Shown here one piece after another: positions 54,090 to 64,000 of a DNA stretch of 64,000 nt. The DNA lies in the NCBI GenBank assembly GCA_021234155.1, contig JAJEKV010000825.1, positions 1-64,000 on the forward strand. Direction: 5' to 3'. Below the pieces are notes generated by a model. The model was given only the letters and a program-made list of their open reading frames with translations, was not told the DNA's origin and searched no databases. Position numbers and translations under genes: made by a program. Position 1 is the stretch's first letter; every line of letters starts with the position of its first letter. The DNA comes from Isoetes taiwanensis. Lineage: Eukaryota; Streptophyta; Lycopodiopsida; Isoetales; Isoetaceae.

Positions 54090-56339
54090 TTGAAGTTTTT
54101 TCAATTTAGAACAGTTCAAGACATATTCCAACACAAAACTCTAAGTTGTAGACTAGGACCTTTTCCTCACCTTCATCCGTCTTCAAAAGTTCATAATAGC
54201 ATCTTCCATAACCTACACTCACGTAAGGCCATCCATATATAATATTGTCATAAATCAATTACCTAGTTAGCCTGATATTGGAAAAAGGACTTCTTAAGCA
54301 TGCAAAGGTGCCATTTGTGATATTCTAAGTTCTCGGGCTTTGCAATGGAAATCCCTACATCAAATGATCTAGCTTTAGTTCAAAATGAGATTGGCAAGTA
54401 TTTCCATCTTCCATCATTTCCTAGAGCCCTTGGCCTCAGAATCAACCCTTGGCCGAGCTGCCACATGTATTCTTTGTAGTGCGACATACGTGCCCCGCAT
54501 GTCGATTTTTTTGAGCTATCCTTATCACATATAGGTTTGATTTTTAATACGCTTTGTTTCTTTGAAGGCTCGATGGCAAGAACCTTCGCAGCCGTGCTAT
54601 GAAACAACACATGCAAAATCAAACCATTTCAACCTAACTACAAATTAGAAATCCTTGCCCCGCATTAAAAGGATCTCGCAAGAATGCCCTTGATCATAGC
54701 AAAACCCTCAACCGCCATCTAGAAGCAAAAACAAGAACCAAAATAGCCCCCCGGGTGCCGGATTTAGCATAGAGACCTTCTTCTTGCCTTCATGGCTTGC
54801 TTATAAAAGTTTCTTTAACCTGCTTTGTGGGAAGAATTTGAGGCAAGATTCCCTGGCCGGAATGGTTAGAACCTCGCTTTTTTTTAAGAATTTGAAGCAA
54901 CATTCCCGGTCGGAATGGTCGGAATAGTGACCGCCTACCTTTTGCCATATATTCGTCCTTCGCCATATCCAAGAATAGCCATATTCATCCGCCCTTCCAA
55001 ACCCATCCTCCGATTCGCCATCCTATAGCCTATAGCCGCTGTTCTCGCCGAATGATGCATCTATGCTTGCACAAGATAAACACCAAACGGAGTCGATTCG
55101 CCATACCCTAATCGGACGGCCACATGAACAGAGAAGAAGATTTTTCAAGGACTTTCTAATTTTCATGGTGGCCGTCCGATGCGAAATTAAGAAAACTAAT
55201 GGTTGAGATGGAAAACAGCCGACGTGGCAGGACACGTGGCATAGCTCAGAAGGCATGAAAGTGGGCGGGGGGTTAGGCAACCCTGCTAAACATCAAAAAA
55301 AGAAAAAAAAGAAAGGGAGTATGTTTGAACCATTCGATCTTGTTAAGTTATTTGTGGTCGTCCGATCTAGGGCTGGATACAACACCCTATAACATTATAA
55401 TATAGGATTTATAAGCCATATATCTCATTAAATCATCGTCATGATAACCACTGCAAACTTTGAGGTTGTGCTAGTAGATTTACTAATGAGTTGGTTCTCT
55501 AGCACAATAATCTCAAAAAACATGTGGCCACTGAATTAGTCACATTACTTTGAGGTTGTGCTAGTAGATTTACTAATGAGTTGGTTCTCTAGCACAATAA
55601 TCTCAAAAAACATGTGGCACTGAATTAGTCACATTTCCCACTTCGCCATCATTATTTAACCAAGTTTTTTGCAGGATCTCTATACATATATGGTCATATT
55701 AATCGACCATTGACCATGAGATATATAATAGTATTTATTGCATGGCAAATGCAATCAACTCACAAGGGACTAAGCCAGGTACCACCAAATGGATCATTTG
55801 ATATAAATTTCTTGATTTACGGTCCAACGATAATCCCGACCCAAGTTCCATGTTGTGCATGCAAATTTGTTGTAGGGGATTAGGTGTTTGGGGATCTACT
55901 GACGGCTTGGGCCTCCAGAAGTCAATGCAGACCGAATCATGGCAATGAATTGGGCTGGCATAAGAACATGGCTGTTGGGTAGTCCACTCCATCCGCCCCT
56001 CCTGTGCACACTTTGCAGAGTAGGTTGAAAAGTATTGGGACCGGACCGTAGCCTGCCGGGTACATAGCCAAGAGGGCTACTACTGCATGAAAATGATAAT
56101 GTAGAAGACGATGATTGAACTCATAAGAATAGATGGCAAATACACAATATTTGATAATATTCTTCTTAATATGTTTTTTCAAATATTAATGCCTTGACCA
56201 TGATTGTTGGCTTAAAATTTAGATTAATGTAGATGTAGGGGTAACATTTAGGATTCATATCTAACTCTTGCATGCATATAGACGCTACAAAGATAATATA
56301 CCCAAATATGTATATTATATCATCGCCACGGTACATGTC
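54090..56339. other. Mostly non-coding stretch
   Basis: No gene recognised with confidence. A possible minus-strand first exon starts at the ATG at 55021 (MANRRMGLEGRMNMAILGYG) and ends before GTAGG at 54938. The 55140-55300 segment matches 38390-38550. A tandem 90-bp repeat lies at 55458-55637, and 55890-56080 is repeated at about 59600-59770. Confidence 0.4.
55458..55637. repeat. Two-copy 90-bp tandem repeat
   Basis: CTTTGAGGTTGTGCTAGTAG starts at 55458 and again at 55548, and the copies are nearly identical through GAATTAGTCACATT. Either a recent tandem duplication or an assembly slip. Confidence 0.85.
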
Positions 56340-57245
56340 ATCATGACAAGTACTAGCGAGACGTAAAGGGTTGCACCTAGGGGGCATCCTCGTTGCACCT
56401 AGGGGGGGTAACCTCGTAAGTTGTGCATGTTTAATAAACATATGCAACTATAAACCCCATGCCAAATGGCAAAACCCCATTTGGCCAATGTTAACCTAAA
56501 CCTAATCTATATAAGGGCTTCCCCCTTAAACCCTAAACCCTTTCTTTCTTTTCACAATTAGGGTTTCCTAGAGCCATTTCGCAATTAAGGTTTCCTGCAC
56601 TCCATTTCGCCGCCGGACTCTAGTTCGCATTGCCAAAGCTCAAAAAGCCACCCTTGCACAAATGCACCTTCCAAAAAGAGCCAGCCTTCGCCAGGATCGT
56701 AAGCATGGACGCATTTCGAGGATCGGGAGCAAGTCAAACGCCAGGTAAATAGTCATTCTGTTGTGCAAAGCCGCCTTTTAGCTTGGCAATAAGCAGGTTT
56801 AGCATGTTAGTTTAGCCTTAGAGGCCTTATAGATCCAGAGATCATAAGCTCTAACAGACGAACCTAACTTTGGATGTTTAGGTAGGTAGATGTTATTCTA
56901 CAATTCAGTTCTTGATGATTATGGTGTTCATTCTATGCTCTCCCGTATTGGGAAGGGGGTAGAGACCCAAAAGCCTTGTAGCGATGTTCCTAGAATAGCC
57001 TCATTAATACCCATTTAATGTGGCCTGTGCACAAGAGCCTGCCTGGTTGTGGGTGGAGGGGCTAGACCGATGGAAAAGGAGGACTTGTCCCATCACTGAT
57101 TGATCCCTCTGGTGTGTAAAGCCTACCAGGGATCTTAGCGAACTAGGCTTAATGGTTTGCCACTGAGTGTGGGCAAGGCATGAGCTCCACACCTTGGGGT
57201 GATGCGCCGCCTTCCATGAGGTTGTCAATAAGGGCAAAGGGCCCT

Positions 57246-57626
57246 CTAGCCACTGCGGGATGGCATGCATGCCTCGAGGACAGGTGACTCTCCTCCTGCC
57301 TCATCGGGGCTGGGGAGATCCCCATCAATATCAAGGAAAACAAACACTCCACCATTATTTATGTCCTTGCCCCCGTCATCCTCTTCATTTGTCAATGTTT
57401 CTTCCATACTAATGCCTTCTACCTCCGCCACCAAGGGTACCACAGTTTCTTCCATACCAATGCCTTCTACCTCAACCACCAAAGGTACCACTTCTTCCGC
57501 GATGATGTCTTCACTCTCATCCTCTATACCTGCAAAGATGATCATGCAATGCAAGAAGGAGGTTCGATAACCCGCTTCATAATCTCTTCGTTGACGAGGA
57601 TTGACCTCGCGATCACATATAGCCAA
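57246..57626 (-). CDS. Acidic C-terminal tail of the CACTA protein
   Basis: A frame overlapping the end of the DUF4216 segment, rich in Glu and Asp, with an imperfect tandem 16-residue repeat and a GGDLPSPDEAGGE-like end. It runs into the left inverted arm. It may be joined to the DUF4216 part by one small frameshift. Confidence 0.4.
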   Translation of the reverse strand: MAICDREVNPRQRRDYEAGYRTSFLHCMIIFAGIEDESEDIIAEEVVPLVVEVEGIGMEETVVPLVAEVEGISMEETLTNEEDDGGKDINNGGVFVFLDIDGDLPSPDEAGGESPVLEACMPSRSG

Positions 57627-57973
57627 TCATCATTAGGGTGCCGATGTAGGTATACTTGTTCACACTTCTCTGGAAAAATATAAGGTTCATTGTCTTTTGA
57701 AATCAACCGCTTGGAATTGATGAGCACTAAACCATTGGGGCCTTGACGAAATGTGGCACCTTTGCCTCGTAGTTGTGCATCATACCATCTAATTCGAAAT
57801 AAGACTTTAGTAATATTTCTAAAGTCAAGCTCTAATATTTGTTGTATCTTCCCGACATACCCAATGTCAGCCTCAATCATATTTTTGTCTTTGCACTTGC
57901 AACAACTTTCAACTATGAAAGTAGACATAACTCCACAATCAAAGGTAACACAAACTTCATCCTTTTTCTGCAT
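57542..57973 (-). CDS. DUF4216 domain of a CACTA transposon protein
   Basis: 143 codons. YVGKIQQILELDF, TKVLFRIRWYDAQL, GLVLINSKRLISKDNEPYIF, CEQVYLHRHPNDDWLYVI follow the DUF4216 order (Y..I..I.EL, LF.C.WFD, VN..RL, PFI...Q..QV.Y.D, W.VV). The domain lies at the C-terminus of CACTA TNP2-type proteins; its role is unknown. An acidic tail follows in an overlapping frame (57626-57246) with a 16-residue tandem duplication (VVPLVVEVEGIGMEET and VVPLVAEVEGISMEET). Confidence 0.75.
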   Translation of the reverse strand: MQKKDEVCVTFDCGVMSTFIVESCCKCKDKNMIEADIGYVGKIQQILELDFRNITKVLFRIRWYDAQLRGKGATFRQGPNGLVLINSKRLISKDNEPYIFPEKCEQVYLHRHPNDDWLYVIARSILVNEEIMKRVIEPPSCIA

Positions 57974-58399
57974 TAATTTAAAATATCGCCTATTGCAAAT
58001 GTATCCATTGTATAGCTTAAACCTACATATTATTGTAATAAACCATGTTAAGTCATTTTAAAAAAGTATCTTAACAATATTACTATCTTACCCATGCCTT
58101 AAGGCCCATATGCAATCACCTTTTCTCGGTCCATTGAACCAACTTCATCTCCCTCACAGGAAGCCAATATTGTGTTTAATACCAATCTTCTGTACCTGAT
58201 CCGGTAGTCTTTCTAGCCCGGGGAGGATATGGGGCTCGTGGAGTGTTGCCGAAATAATTGCCGATCTAATTCCCTCGCTTTGCTTCAAGTCATTGTACTT
58301 TCGCACCCATTTGGACATGCATTGCTCATTCCAGACGCACTAAGCCTCATGGGGTTTTAGTTTGTAAGTCGCCTTTGCTATGTAACCTATCTAAGCCTT

Positions 58400-59247
58400 T
58401 GTTCAGTTGCGTAAACATCATTGCCTCTTTATCAACATTATTAAGATATGTTGATACAAAGAAACTTGTAATCTTCAGCAAGCCACCCCTCACACATGCT
58501 CCCCGGGTTTGGCAAATTGTCTCACAAAGTCTTTAAAAAACTTTCACAAATTGTTCAAGAAAAAACATCCAACGATAAGAAACTGGTCCTGCCCAATCGA
58601 TGTCATCGACTAAATGTACGAATAGGTGAACCTGTATGAGGCCCTCAAAACATATATTACAAATATGATTGAAAACCAAGAAACTAATTAAGATGTTTGT
58701 ATGACGATAGTTCTAGTATATCGAATTTTGGAAGACTGACCAGATATCAAAGAAACGCCATTAAAACACCTTTCTCAAATAAGCATAAGACTTCAATAGA
58801 TAATTCTTTCATTTTTTCAATGTCACTTTTGTTTATCTCCTTCAATGATATCCATCTGTAATGCATAAAAACTATATTTAATATGGAAAATACACCAAGG
58901 GTAACCAATGATATGGCCAATTTAAAAATAGGCTCACAAATTTTGGGAGGCAACCTCTCTGGTAGAACCATGGGCAAAACCTCCTACAAGAATGAGCTTA
59001 ATGGCATTAAGTAATACAATATACTACCTATGTAAATGGACAAACATGGTTGACATGAATAAGAAACACTAGGGCATAAAATTGCAATACAATAACTTAC
59101 CGCCAACAACTTGTGGTAGTCATGGGACTTGAGTCTTGCTAACTTACCATCCTTTGTCCAACACCTTTGAAATGACGAGCAACACCCGCCGGGCATCCTC
59201 ACTTTCTTAATGGATTCTCGCGACAACTGTATGTCCCGATTACTCAT
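58400..59247 (-). pseudogene. DUF4218 region of the CACTA protein, with intron
   Basis: From 59247: SIKKVRMPGGCCSSFQRCW, then GKLARLKSHDYHKLLA, the junction motif of TNP2 proteins. A 117-bp intron follows (59100-58984, GTAAGT..TTGTAG, phase 0), then EVLPMVLPERLPPKICEPI. Further on, VHLFVHLVDDIDWAGPVSYR and WMFFLEQF (about 58640-58555) match the VHL..HL, GPV.YRWM and ER motifs of DUF4218, followed by EGWLAEDYKF. Frameshifts near 58740 and 58535 break the frame. DUF4218 accompanies the transposase of plant CACTA elements; its role is unclear. Confidence 0.7.
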
Positions 59248-60682
59248 AACCCATGGTGGATCTAGGATTTTGGGTCCTTCAATGTGACGCCCCTACTCAT
59301 ATACGATGCACCTCACCGATGATACAAACGGTGGAGTTCATCCCCATACCAGCTCCATACCGACACAGGTTCTCCACGTATCACCTAACCTTGATGAGTT
59401 CCAAAGTGGGAAGAATGAAGGGGTCATTTTACCGCTCCCTCGTGGCCTACCTAGCCGCTGAAGCGCAAACATACATGTCAAGATACAACATCACATCACA
59501 TAACCATCTCAAGGATGGCTCGTCACATATCCTGCATAGACAATGATCAACACATCACATATGGGAATCCTACCCAAAGCTGAGACTCAAAGGGATGACC
59601 GATCGCTTGGGTCTCCGCAGTTCATTGCGATAGAATTCATGGCAATGGATTTAATGGCATAAGAACATGGCTTAGGGTAGTCCACTCCATCCCTCCCTGG
59701 CACACCTTGCATTGGGTTGAAAAAGTGTTGGGACCGACCGTAGCCCGCCAGGTGCATAGCCTAAAGGGCTACAGCTGGGTTGCATCTCCCCGCCAGGAAG
59801 AGAGTCGCCCTCTCCTCCGTGGACTTCCATGCCCAACACAGGGTGACCAGAGGGCCACCGCCTCTTTATTCGACTTGAACTCAATGGAGAGTGACGATCA
59901 CTCCACGCGGTGTCGAGCCCATGCCTTGCCCACATAGCTGACAAGCCATTAGACCTTTTTGTCCAATGGGATCCCTGTAGGCTTTTACACACTGCAGGGA
60001 TCGCTTTGTGTTGGGACAAGTACCCCATTGTTCTCACGGGCCTAGCCCCTCGACCCACAACTCCTTGTGGCTCTTGTACACATGCCTAATTTACAAAGCA
60101 GTGTGCTAATTAGAGGCTAGCTAGGAGCATCAACTACCAGGCTTTAAGGTCTCTACCCCCCTTCCCAATACAATGAGTCCACAGAGATACATCATCATAC
60201 ACATCACGTAAGAACTAAAGAACAAGATCTAATCTAAATCACGAGTTAGGTTCTTTTAGTTAGGGCTCAATATCTAGGGATCTAGATGGTTGCTATGGGC
60301 AAATTTAATAGGCTAAATCTACTTATTCAATGACCGGAGGTGGTTTAGGCTATTAAATTGACAAAATACCCCATCCTGGCTCGCTCCTCCCCGCCTCAAC
60401 TCCGACCATCCCGCTGAACCGCCTAGAAGATGAAGCTAGGAAGGGGAACCGATGAGATGACCAAACCGCCACACAGAAGTTTGGGAGGCTGGTTTGGCCC
60501 TGGAGCAAGCAAAACAGTAGACCTAGAATGCTATGGACGAAAATAGCAAGTTAGGTTTCCTTTACCTAAATAGACAAAGGGTTAGGGGCTAGGGTTTCCC
60601 ATTATCCCTTTAAGCATGTGGGATAATGGGTGTGACCCACTTGCCTTTAATATCTAAGGTGGCATAAAGTGTCCACATGGGA

Positions 60683-60745
60683 AAATGTGTACATAGATAA
60701 ATGTGCACATGGATAAATGTGCACATAAATAAATGTGCACACACC
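60683..60745. repeat. Subterminal 15-bp repeats of the CACTA element
   Basis: ATAAATGTGCACAT occurs about four times in a row, just inside the right end. Short subterminal repeats are typical transposase-binding sites of CACTA elements; here that role is inferred from position. Confidence 0.5.
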
Positions 60746-60790
60746 TTTGCAAGTTGCCCCCTAGGGTGCTACCGCTTGGTTAGCACGCCG

Positions 60791-61849
60791 GGCGCATTCG
60801 CGGCCGAGATGGCGGTAATGCCGCGGGACGAGGCAAGATAAAGATCGTGGCTGGAACGCCACATTCTCCCACCTTGAAATGATGCTGCCCCAAGTAAAGA
60901 TCGTGGATCTCCCCACCTTGGGATCTTCCTAACCTGCAATCAACTTGATGCATACATATTTTACTATTATACTTACACAATTATTAGGATTACCTTAAAG
61001 TAATATTTTTAAAACATTATTACGCCATTACATTATAAGGCAACTTATCAATTGCAATTTTATTAAAACAAGGTACTTATTAGTCTCAATTTATCACAAC
61101 ATCAAAAAATTTAACAATTTCATATACATTTATCTTTCGAGGTACTTCTTTCATTCCTTGCAACACATTACAACAAAATTTGTGTTGCAAGTCTTCAGAG
61201 CTCGACCTCCTTGCCCTCCTGAGTGCTCTATTGGCCACCGGGTCGACACTAATGCTAGTACCATTTTAATTTTATTTATAAAATTATGGTTATAAGGTAA
61301 CCACCCATATAATTAACCTAAATGGATGCAAGACTAATCTCCGTGAGGGAAGAGGATGCTTCTTCCATCGTGGCAGTGGAGACAAAGCCTATAATGCCTA
61401 TATGGCCATGCCTACACCTTTAGCTGCTTGCCGTTGGGAGGATAGGTCCTTCCCTCATTTGGGGCGTGAAGGATAGGGTCCTCCCCGCAGCTACTGACCA
61501 GAGGTGCTTTCCTATCAATGCAGTCCTCAATGACCTCTTATCTTCGAGGTCGCCTTCTACTCCGTGGGACTAAGTAGACTTTTAATCTACCTTCCAACTC
61601 ATCCGGCAGAACCTTTCGTCATGCCTACATTGACATTACACCACGCCCCAGAGATCACCGTAGTGGTCTCATCATCAGTATCAACGCATGCAACCCATAC
61701 CTAGCATAGGTCGCGCGTAAATAGATTAATCTTAACTACACATGAAATTAATCTACACAAATCGACATGCCCTGAATTATTTCTTGGAGATGACCTTGTC
61801 GCCCCATTGCTCCATAAAAATGGGTACTACTTTATTAGATCCTTTCTTT
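60791..61849. other. Non-coding DNA, possible chromovirus 3' LTR
   Basis: About 1 kb downstream, in the minus sense, of the chromovirus pol stop. No open frame. This is where the 3' untranslated region and LTR should lie, but the LTR ends cannot be fixed without the second LTR, which is outside the window. Confidence 0.35.
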
Positions 61850-61857
61850 GAGTAAAC

Positions 61858-62052
61858 CTATGTCGCTTCTTTCCACCCTAGCGTTTCCCACTTGACCAAA
61901 TATTGGAGAAACTCCGATCTTCTTGTTTTCTTGAAAGCTTTATCAAGAATCAATTTCGAACTATCTCCAAATGTTTCTTTCGCCATTTCCAACAACGTTG
62001 GAGTGTCCAAGACTTCATCCCGATTTGGAATATGCTTCTTCAACAAACTCAC
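61858..62052 (-). CDS. Chromovirus integrase C-terminus with chromodomain
   Basis: 64 codons from a convenience ATG; the true reading continues upstream. RRSEFLQYLVKWETLGWKEATW has the YLVKW..L...EATW core of chromodomains fused to gypsy integrases, which guide insertion to modified chromatin. The frame stays open to the element's pol end near 61800 (DKVISKK). Confidence 0.65.
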   Translation of the reverse strand: MSLLKKHIPNRDEVLDTPTLLEMAKETFGDSSKLILDKAFKKTRRSEFLQYLVKWETLGWKEAT

Positions 62053-62199
62053 GCGGAAGACTTTATGAATCTTTAGGTGTGTGGTAGGTCCAACTTGTAA
62101 GATTGATTACCTACTTCCTCGACTATTCTGAAGGGTCCAGCCAACCTTGGAGCAAGCTTCTTATAATTTTCGGCGCGAGCTTCGCCGCTTCACTTTGAT

Positions 62200-62993
62200 C
62201 TTGAGCCACCACGCCGCCGCCAACTTGGAACTCTCTCGACTATCCGATGTTTGTCACGATGCTCTTTTGTCGACTCCTGTCCCGCAGAAGATATCCTCAA
62301 TCTCTTCCACCAGCTCGTGATGCCGGGCCAACATTTGTCATGAAAACCTCTACTTTTGACACGGGATTGTGCCAAGTGTCCGAGTTAGACATTGGTAGTC
62401 AGAAGTTGATCATGAACGCGCATATTTGATGATTCCTGCTTGGTGCTATTATAAGTTTAACTCAACCAAGTGAATATACTCTTCCCACATACTTTGCTTG
62501 TTCCACATAAGCTCGAAGCATATCTTCCAAAAATTTTGTTGGTCCGTTTGCCCATCCATCCGAGGATGATAGGTCCGCTCATGGACGCTTCGGTCCTAAT
62601 CGTCGAAAAAGATCTTGCCAAAAGGCACTCATGAACTTCGGCCCTCGGTCGGAGATGTTCTCTCGACATGCCATGGAGCCCGAAAATTTCTTTGGTGAAG
62701 AGCTTCGCTGTATCCATAGTTGTGTTTGGTGGTCCCGCAAGGCACAAAGTGTGCCATCTTCGACAACTTGTCGCAATCACTCCACCATCAAGGCATCCTT
62801 CCCTCTTATCTGTTCTTGAAGCCCTTATGAAGTCCATATCGATGACCCCACTTAGCGCTCGGGCACCGTAAAGGTTCCAAAGGCTCCCGGAATTGGCGCC
62901 GCCGCCATCACCGGCACTCTTTGATGTAGCGAAGCATTCTTCTTCATCCTCGGCCAATAATAGCTGCTGCACACCTTTGAAATATGTCTTCAT
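62200..62993 (-). pseudogene. Chromovirus integrase, frameshifted
   Basis: Core-domain words appear over two frames: MDFIRASR (first catalytic Asp region), TTMDTAKLFTKEIFGLHGM, then SDRGPKFMSAFWQDLF (second Asp region), and GQTERTNKIF-like text just before 62530. The order is that of gypsy integrases, but no frame covers the whole domain. Confidence 0.65.
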
Positions 62994-64000
62994 AAATCCC
63001 GCGGCCAGCTATTGGACTGTTGTGGGTGTCGTAGAATCAACTTCCTATACACCCCCGATGATTCGGGCATACACAACTTGTTCTTATGGTACAAAAAAGG
63101 TTACCTTCCTTCTAAAAATTTTGAAGGTTTCCCTCTCCCGAATCCATTCTTGCTTCCTTGCACAAGCTTGCTCACACCCCTTTGAAGTCCGTGATCCGAT
63201 GGCAAGGATTCTTCGATCTTCTTTCCGGTCGCTGGTGAGCGCCGAAATTGCATTGCGCTGCACTCTTTGTTATGGGGATGCCTTGAAAGCCGATTCGCTA
63301 CCACATTGAGCTTTCCCGGCTTATATATAGACTATATCAAAGTCATACTCTTCGAGGAATTCTATCCACCTTCGCTGTCTTAGGTTGAGATGTGGTTGCG
63401 TGAACACATATTGGAGGCTGATGACTGTGGTCCAACCGAACTTCCTCCCCTACCGTGTAGTGCCTCCAAATTCTTAGTGCTCCGACTAACCGCAAAACTC
63501 TTGATCATGGGCCGGGAGAAGATTTGCCGCTCATCTTCCGTGAATCATAGGCTACTACTCGCTTTTCCCCGGATGAGCACCGCACTGTGGCTATCTTACT
63601 TTGCGTCACGCTACAAGCTTTGTCCTTCTTCTTGGTCCAGCGGGGGTCAAGGCAGGGCTAGCGTTGTTAAAGCTTCCTTCAACAATTCAAACACCGCTGG
63701 CTTTCTTTGTGCCAATAATCCTCCCAATCCTTCACTTTTTCGCGCCTCACGTCGCTAGTGGGGCCGCTTATCTTTGGCGGTTCTTCACAAACTTCCAGAG
63801 TACCGCTAGGCCAAGAAAGTTTGACCTCGTGGACATTCTTCGTGCCTAACCACTTGAATGATCGCTTCAATCTTGGCAGATCCGCCGAAGTCCTCCGCCA
63901 GATCACATGCCCCGTGTATTCCACCCTTTCCATTGTGCGAAGTGGCACTTCGACAACTTAGCGCATAACCGGTGCCTCCTTAACTTCTCAAGCACTCTTT

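Larger units (their letters stand above)
56340..60790 (-). mobile_element. CACTA (En/Spm) DNA transposon with long inverted arms
   Basis: The coding strand is minus, with DUF4218 and DUF4216 segments. Regions about 56390-57330 and 59775-60760 are inverted copies of each other (for example GTGGGCAAGGCATG and TATTGGGAAGGGG on one side, their complements on the other). Arms end near GCACCTAGGGGG (left, 56396) and CCCCCTAGGGTGC (right, 60757). A literal CACTA terminus and a 3-bp target duplication were not found, so the outer limits are approximate. The main TNP2 transposase domain is missing or too decayed to see. Confidence 0.65.
61850..64000 (-). mobile_element. Ty3/gypsy chromovirus, 3' half of pol
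   Basis: In minus order from the window edge: end of RT (GHVIW.., then NVHEVK..WPSG near 63840), RNase H end ([19 protein letters not shown] near 63370, VANRLSRHPHNKE at 63304), integrase (MDTAKLFTKEIFGLHGM near 62700; SDRGPKFMSAFWQDLFRRLG in another frame near 62630) and chromodomain (FLQYLVKWETLGWKEAT at about 61910-61858). The order RT, RNase H, integrase, chromodomain defines a chromovirus. Many frameshifts. Gag, protease and the 5' LTR lie beyond the right edge. Confidence 0.8.

Noticed and set aside
54380-54972. Minus-strand open frames of 60-80 codons
   Set aside because: No recognisable family, no splice support, and imperfect repeats in the DNA (GGAATGTTGCTTCAAATTC-like) explain part of them.
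56520-56545. Telomeric repeats
   Set aside because: Only about two CCCTAAA units, also seen near 45998. This is a common plant promoter motif and not a telomere.

Overview
This window is nuclear DNA from a land plant and is almost entirely repetitive. The evidence for a plant is a CACTA transposon with the plant TNP2-partner domains DUF4218 and DUF4216, the 3' half of a chromodomain Ty3/gypsy element, and spliced fragments resembling plant SUMO-conjugating enzyme, S-adenosylmethionine carrier and receptor-like kinase genes. The lineage cannot be fixed. The reverse transcriptase resembles Penelope-like elements, which are rare in flowering plants and known from conifers and lycophytes, so a non-flowering plant is a reasonable guess and no more.

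Layout. 1-1501: 3' part of a decayed LINE. 1502-35662: about 34 kb of head-to-tail units from four related families, here called X, Y, Z and W, all in one orientation with the sense strand on minus. Z (period about 6.88 kb; two full copies and one partial) carries an unidentified 506-codon ORF and a Penelope-like reverse transcriptase without a visible nuclease. X (about 3.7 kb), Y and W (about 3.5 kb) carry no recognisable protein. All four share non-coding modules: a GTTGGA/TCCAAC hairpin (M1), a hairpin followed by GCCACA (M2), a roughly 100-bp block ending in a stem-loop (M3, nine copies), and in X, Z and W a terminal hairpin followed on the sense strand by a (GAA)n tract (M4). Stem sequences change between families while pairing is kept, which suggests function as RNA. 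35663-39400: AT-rich DNA with one SUMO-conjugating-enzyme-like exon. 39440-44912: three LINE copies and a piece of W. 45202-46303: a spliced minus-strand gene of unknown function with a few frame errors. 46681-51938: an element with 30-bp terminal inverted repeats and no transposase, holding duplicated satellite blocks, tRNA-like segments and 10-bp-period TTCTAGAA arrays. 51960-54080: gene fragments in one orientation. 56340-60790: CACTA element. 61850-64000: chromovirus pol, entering from beyond the right edge.

How it fits together. Only Z has candidate proteins, so X, Y and W may be moved or amplified by Z-like proteins through the shared RNA modules; this is inference. A second theme is data quality. 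Neighbouring copies differ mostly at CAG/CTG trinucleotides, by substitutions and small indels that do not look like deamination. This fits long-read base-calling error at CHG-methylated cytosines, so many frameshifts here may not be real.
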